Assembly: GCA_031363055.1 (NCBI GenBank)
Contig: JANLTP010000068.1
Location: forward strand, 1 to 53,088
Reading direction: 5' to 3'
DNA: 53,088 bases
Source: JANLTP01 sp031363055
Lineage (GTDB): Bacteria; Pseudomonadota; Gammaproteobacteria; Burkholderiales; Burkholderiaceae_E
Each line of letters begins with the position of its first letter. Within the stretch, counting starts at the first letter, position 1. The notes below the pieces were generated by a model. The model was given only the letters and a program-made list of their open reading frames with translations. It was not told where the DNA came from and did no database searches. Of the stretch, positions 7,479 through 15,808 are shown in pieces. A program made the translations under genes and the position numbers.

Positions 7479-8583
7479 GTGAGTTCCAACACCATAATCA
7501 ACGCGATCACCGCGGAACTGCGAACGTACGTACCCTTTGGTGATCTCGGCGCCGCGCACCTTCAGGAATTCTCCGGTGCGCTGACGGTAGTCTATTTCGC
7601 CGCCGGCGAAACAGTCCCTGCCGCCAGTTCAATTTATCAGTCGACTGAACGATCAGTTGACGCAGCGACTGATTGCAATCGAGGCGCAGCAACATCAATT
7701 GAAAAATATCACCGGCTTGCGCTGGTGCTGGCTTGCCTTCGGCAGTGAGGGGCGCCACGAGCAGACCATCAGCACCGATCAGGACAACGGTATTATCTTT
7801 GCGGTTGCAGACGCTGACACTGATACTGACAGTAACCAGCAGTGCGAGGCTGCGAAGGCAAGGCTGCTGGGCTTCGCGAAGCGCGTCAATCACGCACTCG
7901 CGCAATGTGGTTTTCCGCTCTGCAAGGGCAATGTCATGGCGAGCAATCCGGAGTTGACCGCCACACAATCGCAATGGGTGCAGCGCTTCGAACATTGGAT
8001 CGATGCGGGTGATCCGAAGAGCCTGCTGGACGCGAATATCTATTTTGACTTCAGGCCATTGGCAGGAGATTCGGGTTTGGCAGCAACACTATCCGAAGCC
8101 GTGTTTCCACGTGCCCGAATGAATCCGCGCTTTCGCAAACAAATGGCCGACAACGCTTTGTCCAACCGGCCGCCGTTGAACTGGCTCGGCCGAATCGCAA
8201 CCCAGGCCGACGCAGACGAGGGTTCGCTCGATCTGAAGCGATACGGTGCAATGCCATTTACCGACGGCGCCCGTCTGCTGGCGCTGGCCAGTGGTGTGAC
8301 CGTGGCCCGCAGCGCTGACCGTTTGCGAGCAGCCGGCGAAATTCTGAACATTCCTGCTAATGAGATAAATACCTGGATTGAATCGTTTGAATTCGTCCAG
8401 ATGCTGCGCTTGCGTCACCAGCACGCTCGTGTGCTTGCGGCTGAGCGCTCGCTTGCAGTGGCGGAAAATCCGAACCTGCTTCGGCTCGATTCGCTGTCCG
8501 AACTGGATTTGAGGATCCTCAAGGAGGCTTTCAGGCAGGCGCGGAAACTGCAGCAGTGGATTGAACTTGACTATGCGGGGTAA
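7479..8583 (+). pseudogene. cNMP-binding/CBS/DUF294 nucleotidyltransferase-like protein, internally deleted
   Basis: The N-terminal 50 residues (ITAELRTYVPFGDLGAAHLQ, VVYFAAGETV) are the start of the cyclic-nucleotide-binding domain of the roughly 600-residue cNMP-CBS-CBS-DUF294 family. Near 7615-7625 the sequence jumps into the DUF294 nucleotidyltransferase domain in another frame: QFISRLNDQLTQRLIAIEA, then FGSEGRHEQTISTDQDNGII with the GSxxRxEQ and DxDN metal site. The DUF294_C domain runs to the stop. Most of the cNMP domain and both CBS domains are gone. An internal start at 7657 could still give a 308-residue catalytic fragment. The gene overlaps the exonuclease start by 11 bases, the usual order for this pair. 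Confidence 0.8.
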
Positions 8584-9232
8584 CTCCAACCCGAACTCGA
8601 TCATCGGCAGAATTCAGCGTTGGCTTTCGCGACGACTCGCTGCCGACAAGATCACTTCGGAACGATGGGTTGTCGTGGATCTGGAAACCAGTGGCCTTGA
8701 CAGCAAGGCTGACCGCTTGTTATCGATCGGCGCAGTTGCGATGTTTGGTCGAGCGATCATCATTGCAGACAGTTTTGAAGCAACGATCCGACAAGCGCAA
8801 GCCAGCAGCCACGAAAACATCGTGGTTCACGGCATCTCGGGCAGCCAGCAGCGTGGCGGGCAAGCGGAATCCGAAGTGCTGCGTGCCTTCGAAGTCTGGC
8901 GCAACGGTGCACCCCTCATTGGCTGGCATATTGGCTTTGACCTTGGCTTTCTTCGACCCGCTTATGCGCGAAACAAGATTGAAGGTCCGACCCGGAACAG
9001 CCTCGACCTCGCCCCTTTCGCCCAGGCGCTGCTCAAGGATCGTAGCAATAATCTTGACGACTACCTGAACAGACTTGGCATCCGGGTTCAATCCAGACAT
9101 AGCGCTGCGGCCGACGCCTGGATGACCGCCTTGTTGGCCGCGCAGCTGACCGACATTGCGTTCAAGCAGGGAGTGCAGGACTTCAAATCGCTGCGTACAC
9201 TGGCCAACAACGCGCGATGGATCAAAACCTGA
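8573..9232 (+). CDS. DEDDh 3'-5' exonuclease, DNA polymerase III epsilon-like
   Basis: A 219-residue protein from the ATG at 8573, overlapping the end of the DUF294 gene. Exonuclease motifs are in order: Exo I VVVDLETSGLD (D-x-E) at about residue 33, Exo II with GWHIGFDLGFLRPAY, and Exo III with HSAAADAWMTALL (H-x-x-x-x-D). This puts it in the DnaQ-like DEDDh family. The protein is complete and has no sign of decay. Such a gene commonly follows the cNMP/CBS/DUF294 gene and may be an accessory nuclease rather than the replicative proofreader. Confidence 0.85.
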   Translation: MRGNSNPNSIIGRIQRWLSRRLAADKITSERWVVVDLETSGLDSKADRLLSIGAVAMFGRAIIIADSFEATIRQAQASSHENIVVHGISGSQQRGGQAESEVLRAFEVWRNGAPLIGWHIGFDLGFLRPAYARNKIEGPTRNSLDLAPFAQALLKDRSNNLDDYLNRLGIRVQSRHSAAADAWMTALLAAQLTDIAFKQGVQDFKSLRTLANNARWIKT

Positions 9233-9239
9233 TCAAGTG

Positions 9240-9536
9240 CCACTTGTTTTGTGGCCCAACTCAGCCGAGAGATCACTGGCAGTCACTGAAATTACCAACC
9301 TCGTCCTGCAACTCAACTGCGAAAATAGTTTTAAATTTTCTATCCTCGGTGCTTGCGATTTAATTCCTCAATGTGAGGGCGAATCCCAGCAACGCGATTC
9401 GGTAAAAGTGGCCGTGCATACCGAAACTTTTGATATCGATGCAGGCAATACAATCCGTTCGCATGCGGCTGGTCTCGATTCGGATCTGATCGTCGCGGGC
9501 GCCTGCGGCCATTCTTACCTGCGCTTGGTTTGTTGA
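9240..9536 (+). pseudogene. universal stress protein remnant
   Basis: Pieces of a UspA protein remain. PLVLWPNSAERSLAVTE resembles the N-terminal half, with its D/N-S-x-x-S/A pattern. ETFDIDAGNTIRSHAAGLDS followed by DLIVAGACGHSYLR is the C-terminal ATP-loop block (normally GAYGHSRLRE). The segment between is too short and the protein ends three residues after YLR, so the C-terminus is lost. No start codon with a ribosome site is evident. I treat it as a relic. Confidence 0.6.
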
Positions 9537-9699
9537 CTTCGTCTGGGCTCAAGCCCCTGAGCATCAGCACTCTTTCATCGAGCGTGTGCAGGCGTTCCTG
9601 ACAAGTGCGCCAGCCGCGAACTGCTGCCTCGCGTTCACTGGCGATCTGGGCAGGCAACTCGATACGACATTGTGTCCGGGCGCGACCCGCCTGTCTCAT
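9340..9699 (-). pseudogene. YqjK-like protein, C-terminally fused to unrelated sequence
   Basis: The start codon overlaps the stop of the YqjE-like gene (ATGA), as expected for the third gene of a yqjD-yqjE-yqjK operon. The first 55 residues (CRIELPAQIASEREAAVRG, WRTCQERLHTLDERVLMLRG) resemble YqjK: a basic, helical, tryptophan-containing N-terminus. From about position 9535 the frame reads antisense into the universal stress protein remnant. The native C-terminus, usually a short hydrophobic stretch, has therefore been lost. Family call is moderate because YqjK is poorly conserved. Confidence 0.45.
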
Positions 9700-10061
9700 C
9701 GTCCGAACCCTACTCGTGCACGATCTCTATCGAGTTTTTCTAGCGTTGCCGCAAGTAAGGGGCGTTTTTGATCCAGAAGCCGGTGAATCAGAAACGCGAC
9801 GAGAACCGCTGCGATTGCGAATCCAGCGCTGGCACATAATAGCGCCGCGATTCGGTGCTCTTCCCAAAACAATGCCACGACGGCAAATGCTCCGAACAAC
9901 AAGGCAAAAGTAGCAAGCGCAGTCGCCGCAGCGCCAGCTAACAATATTCCTGTGGCCGATCGGAGCTCGTCCTCGACGTCCATTGAGGCAAGTTCAAGCC
10001 TCGTGCGCAGCACGCCGAGCGCTGAATCGGCCACGCGCGTCATTGAATCGGCCAAGGGCAT
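9696..10061 (-). CDS. yqjE: YqjE-like / phage holin superfamily 3 membrane protein
   Basis: A 121-residue protein with an amphipathic N-terminal helix (ADSALGVLRTRLELASMDVE). Two transmembrane helices follow (ILLAGAAATALATFALLFGA and IAALLCASAGFAIAAVLVAF), then a basic C-terminus. This is the layout of PF07332 proteins, called holins in databases but chromosomal YqjE in proteobacteria. It is separated by 6 bp from the upstream DUF883 gene and overlaps the YqjK-like frame, so the three form one operon. Probably an inner-membrane stress-associated protein of unknown mechanism. Confidence 0.85.
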   Translation of the reverse strand: MPLADSMTRVADSALGVLRTRLELASMDVEDELRSATGILLAGAAATALATFALLFGAFAVVALFWEEHRIAALLCASAGFAIAAVLVAFLIHRLLDQKRPLLAATLEKLDRDRARVGFGR

Positions 10062-10067
10062 TACCGG

Positions 10068-10388
10068 CTATTTTCGGCCAATCAGCAGACCCAACAACAC
10101 GCCAACTCCGGCGCCGACGCCAATCGACTCCCAAGGGTGTTGATGGACATAGTGATCCGTCGCATGCGCTGCCTTCCTGGTACGTTCGAGCAAGGCGCGC
10201 TCGGCGCCCTCGAGCTCACGTGCTGCCCGGGTAACCGTTTTCTCCAGTTTAGTTCGGGCGATCTTGTAACCCTCACTGGCATCGTTCGCCTGGTGTTGCA
10301 GCATCTGTTCGGCGTCGCGGACGATGTTGCGCAATTCCTCGGCAAGACGGCGCTGGCCGTCCTTCAAGTCGTCAAGTTCAAGTGTCAT
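10068..10388 (-). CDS. yqjD: DUF883 family (ElaB/YqjD-like) ribosome/membrane-associated protein
   Basis: A 106-residue protein with a long charged helix (LKDGQRRLAEELRNIVRDAE through ARELEGAERALLERTRKAAH). The signature ATDHYVHQHPWESIGVGAGV precedes a C-terminal glycine-rich membrane anchor ending LLGLLIGRK. YqjD/ElaB in Escherichia coli are stationary-phase inner-membrane proteins that bind ribosomes. It is the first gene of the yqjD-yqjE-yqjK operon. A perfect FNR/ANR-type palindrome lies about 80 bp upstream at 10470-10483, which suggests low-oxygen control. Confidence 0.88.
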   Translation of the reverse strand: MTLELDDLKDGQRRLAEELRNIVRDAEQMLQHQANDASEGYKIARTKLEKTVTRAARELEGAERALLERTRKAAHATDHYVHQHPWESIGVGAGVGVLLGLLIGRK

Positions 10389-10469
10389 GTTGTACTCCTC
10401 AGGAATGATTGCATGCCGAGTCTGCCTGCCGACGATGCCATCACTCTAGTCGCCTGCAGCAGCACTGAA

Positions 10470-10483
10470 TTGACATGTGTCAA
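10470..10483. promoter_or_regulatory. FNR/ANR-type box TTGACATGTGTCAA
   Basis: A perfect inverted repeat TTGAC-N4-GTCAA, matching the FNR/ANR consensus TTGAT-N4-ATCAA with symmetric changes at one position per half site. It lies 82 bp upstream of the DUF883 start and between it and the convergently placed DUF882 gene end. Confidence 0.6.
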
Positions 10484-10513
10484 ACAATTGCTGGAAGACA
10501 TTTGCGCGATTGT

Positions 10514-11113
10514 TCAGCGTGCCGCGTATTGACCACACCTCGCTATGGTTGAGGTTGCCTCAGCGAGGCCGGTGTCGAGGTGAACAAATTTCTCGCGAGG
10601 GTAATAGCCAACCCCGCCCACACGCAGGGACAAGGCTGCGTCACACAGGTTATTCAAGGCCACGCCGGGCAAACGTCCATCAACGGCGCGGCCCTCCAGA
10701 TGCAGGCTGTTCCTCGCAACACCGCCGCCTCGGGTGTCCCGCAGCCGCGCGTTGGTGTCTGCGCCGCGATACCCGGAGATGATCTCGAAGGCACCTGCGC
10801 CGCCCACCAGTTGCTGAATACGATACATGAGGTCGAATACTTGTGGGTCAATGGTGCCTACCGCGCTGGTGTAGTGGTCACGCAGGAAATGGTTCATCGC
10901 ACGCAAGGCCTCGGGCACATACCGCCCGCCATCGGCGTATGCCAGATTGATGCGCTCGCCGGTATGAGTGTGCGAGAGGATCAAGGCGCGGGTTTCCTGC
11001 TGTGCGCCCCAGGCATGCAATATCGAAGCCGGCAGCATAGCTGCAACGCTGAACCGTCCTGCCTGGCGCAGAAAGTGTCGCCGTAATGAAGAAGTTCGAT
11101 GATCTGATTTCAT
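10514..11113 (-). CDS. DUF882/YcbK (MepK-like) M15 family peptidase
   Basis: A 199-residue exported protein. The N-terminus has a twin-arginine-like signal RRHFLRQAGRFSVAAML. The M15 zinc site is visible as GYRGADTNARLR, SLHLEGRAVD (His and Asp ligands) and FVHLDTG (third ligand). The family cleaves peptide cross-links in peptidoglycan. The start codon overlaps the original stop of the upstream L,D-transpeptidase relic, reproducing the ycbB-ycbK order of enterobacteria. After FVHLDTG the tail (LAEATSTIARCGQYAAR) differs from the usual short RVRRW-type ending, so the last residues may be frameshifted. Confidence 0.82.
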   Translation of the reverse strand: MKSDHRTSSLRRHFLRQAGRFSVAAMLPASILHAWGAQQETRALILSHTHTGERINLAYADGGRYVPEALRAMNHFLRDHYTSAVGTIDPQVFDLMYRIQQLVGGAGAFEIISGYRGADTNARLRDTRGGGVARNSLHLEGRAVDGRLPGVALNNLCDAALSLRVGGVGYYPREKFVHLDTGLAEATSTIARCGQYAAR

Positions 11114-12345
11114 TTGGAGTCCTGTTTTAACTGAGCAACAGATGCCCGTATGCGTGAGCGCTGGCGCAGCGCTTCGTCGAGTTGGCGATCGTAGCCCTAG
11201 ATATCGTCAAAGAAATAGACCTGGCCGTCTCGCACCAAGGCCGTCCCATAGGCAATCAGTACGCCTACGGTTTGATCGAGCCGCAGGGTGGCCGATTCAC
11301 CCTTGCTCATGGCTGCCCGGATTCGTGCCTCGGTCCATAGACGCATGGGCTCGAGGACAAACTCTGCCAGGCTGACCGGATCTTCGATCCGGATACAGCC
11401 GTGGCTGAAATCGCGTCGGCTGCGATCAAAAAGCTGTTTTGCCGGATTATGGTGCAAGAAAATATGTTCATTGTTCGGCAAGATAAATTTGATATCACCA
11501 AGCGCGTTGTGCGGATCCGGACGCTGACGAATTCGCTGAGTTCCGCTCAGCACAGCGTCGAGCATACTGCTGGACACCTTGCGACTTGCCAACGATCACC
11601 TTCATTTCCTGTTTCAGCGTGATCTTGCCGTTTCCCTGTTCGTAGGCGCGCAGCACAAACTCGGGAACGTTGATGACGACCATACGCGGCTCCTGCAACA
11701 GCGGTGTCCTGCGCAACCGTTCGAGTGTCAGTTCAATCTGGCGAACCCGTGCCCGAGGTTTGACTTGCAACTGCGCCAGGGTTGCCTTGCCAAGTACACC
11801 CTGCTCGGGGAGTCCGTGCCTGCGCTGAAATGACTTTACGGCTTCGACCAATACACCTTCATATCGGGTCGAGATGGCTTGGTTCGACGAAAGATCGCCC
11901 AGCGCAGCCAGCCGTTCGGCCAACATGTTCAGGCCGGCGTAAGGCTGGCCTGCTTCAACGGACCCGGACGGCCGACCATTGATGGCTGGGATTGGCGGCA
12001 GGGGCTCGCGCCAGGCGGGATGATCAATCAGCCTGCGATAGGTTTGCAGCGCATTGCGCAACTGTGAATAAAGCGGAACACGAGGCTCGAGCTCGACGAG
12101 CGCCTCTGGCAAGCGTTTTTTGAAGACTGCTTCGCGCAGGTAGGACGTTGCATCAAACTCAACCCGGCGGGGCGGGGCGGGGTGAAATTGAAATGAAATT
12201 GTCGCGGGTCGATGTGACCACGATGCAGGTCATCAATATAACTTTGCATTGCAAGGGTCAATTTCTGTTCGAGCTGGGCGATGGCAAGCGGGTCCGGTTG
12301 TAGACCTTGTTGTGCCTGCGCAAAGACGTCCTTTATTTTACGGGC
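11110..12345 (-). pseudogene. L,D-transpeptidase (YcbB/LdtD-like), multiply disrupted
   Basis: Pieces of a YcbB-type enzyme lie in order on the minus strand. The N-terminal domain (LTLAMQSYIDDLHRGHIDPR) is followed by FDATSYLREAVFKKRLPEAL in a second frame after a slip in a GGCGG repeat at about 12166-12182. Then come the peptidoglycan-binding motif (VKSFQRRHGLPEQGVLGKAT) and the domain opening MVVINVPEFVLRAYE up to MKVIVGKS. Around 60 residues are missing before RIRQRPDPHNALGDIKF. The catalytic block FSHGCIRIEDPVSLAEFVL is retained. A TAG replaces the expected tyrosine after YFFDDI, while the old frame continues to a stop overlapping DUF882. Its N-terminus is joined to a P-type ATPase fragment near 12350. 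Confidence 0.82.
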
Positions 12346-12349
12346 CTCG

Positions 12350-12780
12350 TAGTCGCCGGTCATCGCAACAATTTCGCCGTTTGCTTTCAGGCTTTGCACA
12401 ATTCGCAGTTCTTGTGTCGGGCGAATGCGGGCGTAAATGACAGTTGTCTTCACCCGCTTGCCGAGTTCGTCATCCGACAAGCGCTCGAGTTCGTCACCAG
12501 TCAGTGCCCGCTCGGCGCGGTCGTCGGTGCTTTGGCCGGCGTTCAAGCCCGCCTGCCTGCCAATGGCGCAAGCCGTTACCGGATAGTCGCCAGTAATCAT
12601 CACCACCTTGATACCGGCCGAATGGCATTCGGCTACTGCGGCGGGAACACTGGCGCGCAAGGGACCGGTGAAGCCCAGCAAGCCCGAAAACTCAAAGGGG
12701 AGGCTGGACAGGGATTCGAGACTGTCTGGAGGCGATTTCCGAGGATTACAACGGCCACTATCGCCTTGAGCGAGGGGTAG
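12350..12780 (-). pseudogene. cation-transporting P-type ATPase fragment (P domain)
   Basis: The frame carries LLGFTGPLRASVPAAVAECH, GIKVVMITGDYPVTACAIGR, ALTGDELERLSDDEL and YARIRPTQELRIVQSLKANG. These form the phosphorylation-domain region of a Ca/Mg-type P-ATPase between the DKTGT and GDGxNDAP motifs. Exactly where MTGDGVNDAP should follow, at MTGD, the sequence switches into the L,D-transpeptidase N-terminus. The DKTGT aspartate and all transmembrane segments are absent. It is a deletion relic whose open frame (12028-12681) is a chimera of two unrelated genes. Confidence 0.82.
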
Positions 12781-12807
12781 AATCAGGGGGGCATCTGCCC
12801 AGGGAGC

Positions 12808-13461
12808 CTAAGAGCCGACATGGACGTCATTGATCACGGTGCGAACTCCAGGCGCTGACCACACGGCACCCTGGACAGCATCGCGTTCCTGCCAGGAGTG
12901 AACATTGCCACTGAGTCTCACCGTCGAACCATCGACTGATATTGCAACCCGTTTGGCCTCCCGAATCGCCTGGCGCTTGAGCGCAGCTTCAATGCTTGCC
13001 GTCAGATCAGAGGGTATCGCCTTGGCTTTTAACGTGATTTCGTTATTGATTGTGACAATGCCTGACAGAGGCCGGATTGCCCTTTCGGCGTTGGCGCGCT
13101 GATACTGCCATTCGACCTCACCAGTCAGTTGAACATGACCGTGCTCGACCTTGATTCGAACCTTGTCGGCCAGTCCGATGCTCTGTAATTGCAGGGCCTG
13201 TTCGGCAGCAGCGGCGATTTCCGTGTCGTTGCGCTTATGCTGCGCGGCGATCTTGACGTCAAGTTCAATGGCCATCGCCTTGACGCCGGCGACTCGGCGA
13301 AGTGCGCGCTCGACGGCGTACTTCTCGGCATAAGTTCCCAAATGACCGCTGACGGTTACCACGCCGTTTTGGACTGCCACCCCGACCGCCTCGGACTTGA
13401 CCGCAGGATCCCAAGCCAGTTCGGCAACTACGTCGCTCTTGAGTTCGATATCAGTTTTCAT
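12808..13461 (-). CDS. triple BON-domain protein
   Basis: A 217-residue protein made of three BON repeats, each starting with a short helix and containing a V-x-V-x-x-G-x-V-x-L-x-G core. Repeat 1 is around VAVQNGVVTVSGHLGTYAEK, repeat 2 around IKVEHGHVQLTGEVEWQYQR, and repeat 3 around ISVDGSTVRLSGNVHSWQER. There is no signal peptide, unlike periplasmic OsmY, so a cytoplasmic location is likely. BON domains bind phospholipid or other ligands under stress. The gene is complete and has an FNR/ANR-type box 61 bp upstream of its start. Confidence 0.88.
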   Translation of the reverse strand: MKTDIELKSDVVAELAWDPAVKSEAVGVAVQNGVVTVSGHLGTYAEKYAVERALRRVAGVKAMAIELDVKIAAQHKRNDTEIAAAAEQALQLQSIGLADKVRIKVEHGHVQLTGEVEWQYQRANAERAIRPLSGIVTINNEITLKAKAIPSDLTASIEAALKRQAIREAKRVAISVDGSTVRLSGNVHSWQERDAVQGAVWSAPGVRTVINDVHVGS

Positions 13462-13521
13462 GATCGCCCCGATTTGTTCAATGTCCGAACAACAGTCTCT
13501 GCCGGTCGCTGGTGCTTGACA

Positions 13522-13535
13522 TTGAGATGGATCAA
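13522..13535. promoter_or_regulatory. FNR/ANR-type box TTGAGATGGATCAA
   Basis: TTGAG-N4-ATCAA, one change from the symmetric FNR/ANR consensus. It is placed 61 bp upstream of the minus-strand BON gene and also upstream of the plus-strand Lon relic, so it could have served either. Confidence 0.6.
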
Positions 13536-13679
13536 GGAATGGCGTTTGTGTTCAATGCGCCGCGCATTCGGTTGGGCACAACGCGCAAGCGGAGTTGTTT
13601 GCGTTTGCTCAAGTCCTGGCTGCACTACTTTGCCTGCAGTGACACAAGCAGTAACGGTATTTACGGCGCCCGTGATCGT

Positions 13680-14216
13680 GTGCTGAAGCTCGATGAAATC
13701 GACAAGGTTGCCGCCAGCCATCAGGGTGATCCTTCAGCAGCGCTTTTGTAGGGTGCTGGATCCGAAGCAGAACAACAGTTTTCGCGACAACTACCTGGCA
13801 TTGCCGTTCGACTTGAGCCGGGTGCTTTTTATTGCCACGGCAAATCAGCTCGACACCATTGCTGGGCCCTTGCGAGATCGGATGGAGATCATCGAGATCC
13901 CGGACCCAGCGCCGGAGTGGCGATGTTTGTAGCGTTGGCATCTTTGTTTACCGACCGCGCGGTAAAAGATCATCTTGCCATGACCGGCGAAATCAGCCTG
14001 CGGGGGCTGGTGCTCCCGGTCGGCGGGATGAAGGAGAAAGTACCCGCAGCAATCCGGTCCGGCATTCGAACGATTCTGTTACCGCAACGTAATGAGAAGG
14101 ATCTTGATGAGGTTCCGGCTGCGGCGCGAGCAGGCATCAGTTCTGTACTGCTCGGCAATGTCGATCAGGCGATCGAAGCGGCTCTTGGGTTCAAACCGCC
14201 CGGCGCAGCGCCCTGA
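13680..14216 (+). pseudogene. lon: Lon protease relic, internally deleted
   Basis: Three Lon pieces follow each other. The first is VLKLDEIDKVAASHQGDPSA (Walker B region of the AAA+ domain). The next, in another frame after a 1-base slip that creates TAG at about 13748, is RVLDPKQNNSFRDNYL and TANQLDTIAGPLRDRMEIIE. Near 13905 it jumps to the end of the protease domain, VAMFVALASLFTDRAVKDHL, MTGEISLRGLVLPVGGMKEK and the normal C-terminus. The N-terminal domain, Walker A and the catalytic serine of the GPSAG motif are missing, while the catalytic lysine in GGMKEK remains. It is clearly non-functional. The 3' end overlaps the convergent cold-shock gene. Confidence 0.88.
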
Positions 14217-14406
14217 CCTGAACGGCACGATTCTCAAGCGGGTGGCCCTCGGTGTCGTGCACAAACTCCACGGCGTGACCAATCTCGAGTTGCTCGAAAT
14301 CCTGATCTTCGAGATCGTCTCGATGAAAGCCGATCTCGATACCTTCGTGAGATTCGATGAATCCCCGTCCGTCCTTGAGAAGATGAGTGATCTTGCCGGT
14401 AGTCAT
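14191..14406 (-). CDS. cold-shock/S1-like nucleic-acid-binding protein
   Basis: A 71-residue protein with the cold-shock-domain pattern KITHLLKDGRGFIES (the RNP1-like GxGFI strand), IGFHRDDLEDQDFEQLEIG and AVEFVHDTEGHPLENRAVQV. It is a divergent member of the CspA/OB-fold family and is probably cytoplasmic and RNA-binding. It is followed 15 bp upstream on the same strand by the DUF2934 gene, so the pair is probably cotranscribed. Confidence 0.78.
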   Translation of the reverse strand: MTTGKITHLLKDGRGFIESHEGIEIGFHRDDLEDQDFEQLEIGHAVEFVHDTEGHPLENRAVQVRALRRAV

Positions 14407-14421
14407 TGGTAGATCCCTTTC

Positions 14422-14739
14422 TCAGTGTTCGCCATGGCGCCGTTCGGGCGAGAGCTGTCTGTCGACTACTTCTTCGGCGCGCAGCCAGTCGTCAATATCG
14501 TAACCGTCCTGATAACCGCGCTCGGTGAACAGACCATAGGCTGCTTCGCTGATCATGCGTTCGCGAAGGTCAGGTTCATATTCATTGTGTGGGGTCTCGT
14601 CGAAGCTGGCATCGAATTCGCTGGCTTCCGGGTTGTCGTGATGCAGGATCGGCACCGAATGCGGATGCTCGACGGGTACTGGCCGCCTGGCGGGTTTTGA
14701 TTTGGTCTGTCGGCGAGGGCCGGTTGTTGCTTGAATCAT
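14422..14739 (-). CDS. DUF2934 domain protein
   Basis: A 105-residue protein from the ATG ending at 14739, chosen because a GAGG ribosome site lies 6 bases upstream. In-frame ATGs 4 and 16 codons earlier exist. The C-terminus carries the DUF2934 signature LRERMISEAAYGLFTERG followed by DIDDWLRAEEVVDR. The N-terminus is basic and proline-rich. The domain is of unknown function and is common in multiple copies in betaproteobacteria. A second DUF2934-like protein is at 22721-23011. Confidence 0.75.
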   Translation of the reverse strand: MIQATTGPRRQTKSKPARRPVPVEHPHSVPILHHDNPEASEFDASFDETPHNEYEPDLRERMISEAAYGLFTERGYQDGYDIDDWLRAEEVVDRQLSPERRHGEH

Positions 14740-14871
14740 GTTTGGCCTCATTGATTCCGGAGTTGATGAAACTTGCTGCGCTGGCACCGTACTGGCGCTC
14801 CAGGAACACTACCGCTATTGCAGTCAAGAAATCCAGTCTAAAGTGCTGCTCAAACCGGCGCTTGCGAAAAA

Positions 14872-15808
14872 TCAACTCAGGCTTGCGGATTCAGCGCTTC
14901 GCTGCCAGATATCCGACCATCGAATCCAGTGTTCAAAGTTTCGAGTAGTCGGCTTCTGGGCGATGCGCCCGAGACCGATTATCGCGACCTGCGGCGGATA
15001 GATCACTCCGAACACTGAATCGACGCCCGGTTCGCCCATATTGGTGACGCTGATCGTGCCGTCGGCGAGGTCAGAGCTGCGCATCTGCCCCGAGCTGATG
15101 AAGTGCCGGTACAAGTACGCCGCCGCCGCGCAACGAAGTCACGACACCGATATTGATCGAATCGGCTTGCCGGAAGTTGCCGTCGATCATTGAACCGTTA
15201 AGTTGCGGAACCTCCCGAAGTGCCAGTGCAATCGCCTTGAGTTGCAGTGCGATGAACAGGATTCGCTCGGTAACTGGCCGGGAGGCGTTAAAGACCTGCA
15301 GCCACGCGAGTGCCTGCCCAACACTGATCTCGGTGCCAACGTAATAGTGCGGAATTTCCCGCTTCGATCGGGTCATTGCGGCTGCGATGACCGAACGCAT
15401 GCCGCTCAGCCGGTCGGTTTTGGGTGTTGGGGTTGCTGCCTTGGTCTGATCACCAGGCGATGCCGTGGCCACCTGATCACGTGCCGCCTGCGGCCCGGAA
15501 ACCTTGGCTGCGGCTGAGGATGATGAGGCTGAAGCTGAAGCCTCATGCTTTGATGCTGAGCCGGCTGCCAGTGCTGCGGCGGCAGCCAATACTGATTGCC
15601 AGTCTTCGCCGGGAAGCGCGAACGCTGCAATGGTTTGCCCGACATTCACCTTCTGGCCGGTTTCACCGATCAGTCGGGCAACTGTGCCATCGACCCAGGT
15701 CTCGACGTCAATCGCGCCCTTTTCGCTCTCGATGAGACCAATCAGGTCGCCACGTTTGACCGATTGGCCGACCGCGACGTACCACTGGACCAGGGTCGCG
15801 TCGTCCAT
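14872..15808 (-). pseudogene. pdhC: dihydrolipoamide acyltransferase (pyruvate dehydrogenase E2) relic
   Basis: The lipoyl domain reads MDDATLVQWYVAVGQSVKRG then IESEKGAIDVETWVDGTVAR, with the lipoyl lysine in ESEKG. An alanine/serine linker and the catalytic domain (MRSVIAAAMTRSKREIPHYY, VVTSLRGGGVLVPALHQ) follow. At about 15100 the frame breaks and continues as SSGQMRSSDLADGTISVTNM and VDSVFGVIYPPQVAIIGLGR. The final active-site HxxxDG segment is replaced by nonsense. The peripheral subunit-binding domain is also missing or very short. The 5' end is fused in frame to the E1-beta relic. The lost HxxxDG makes it inactive. Confidence 0.85.
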
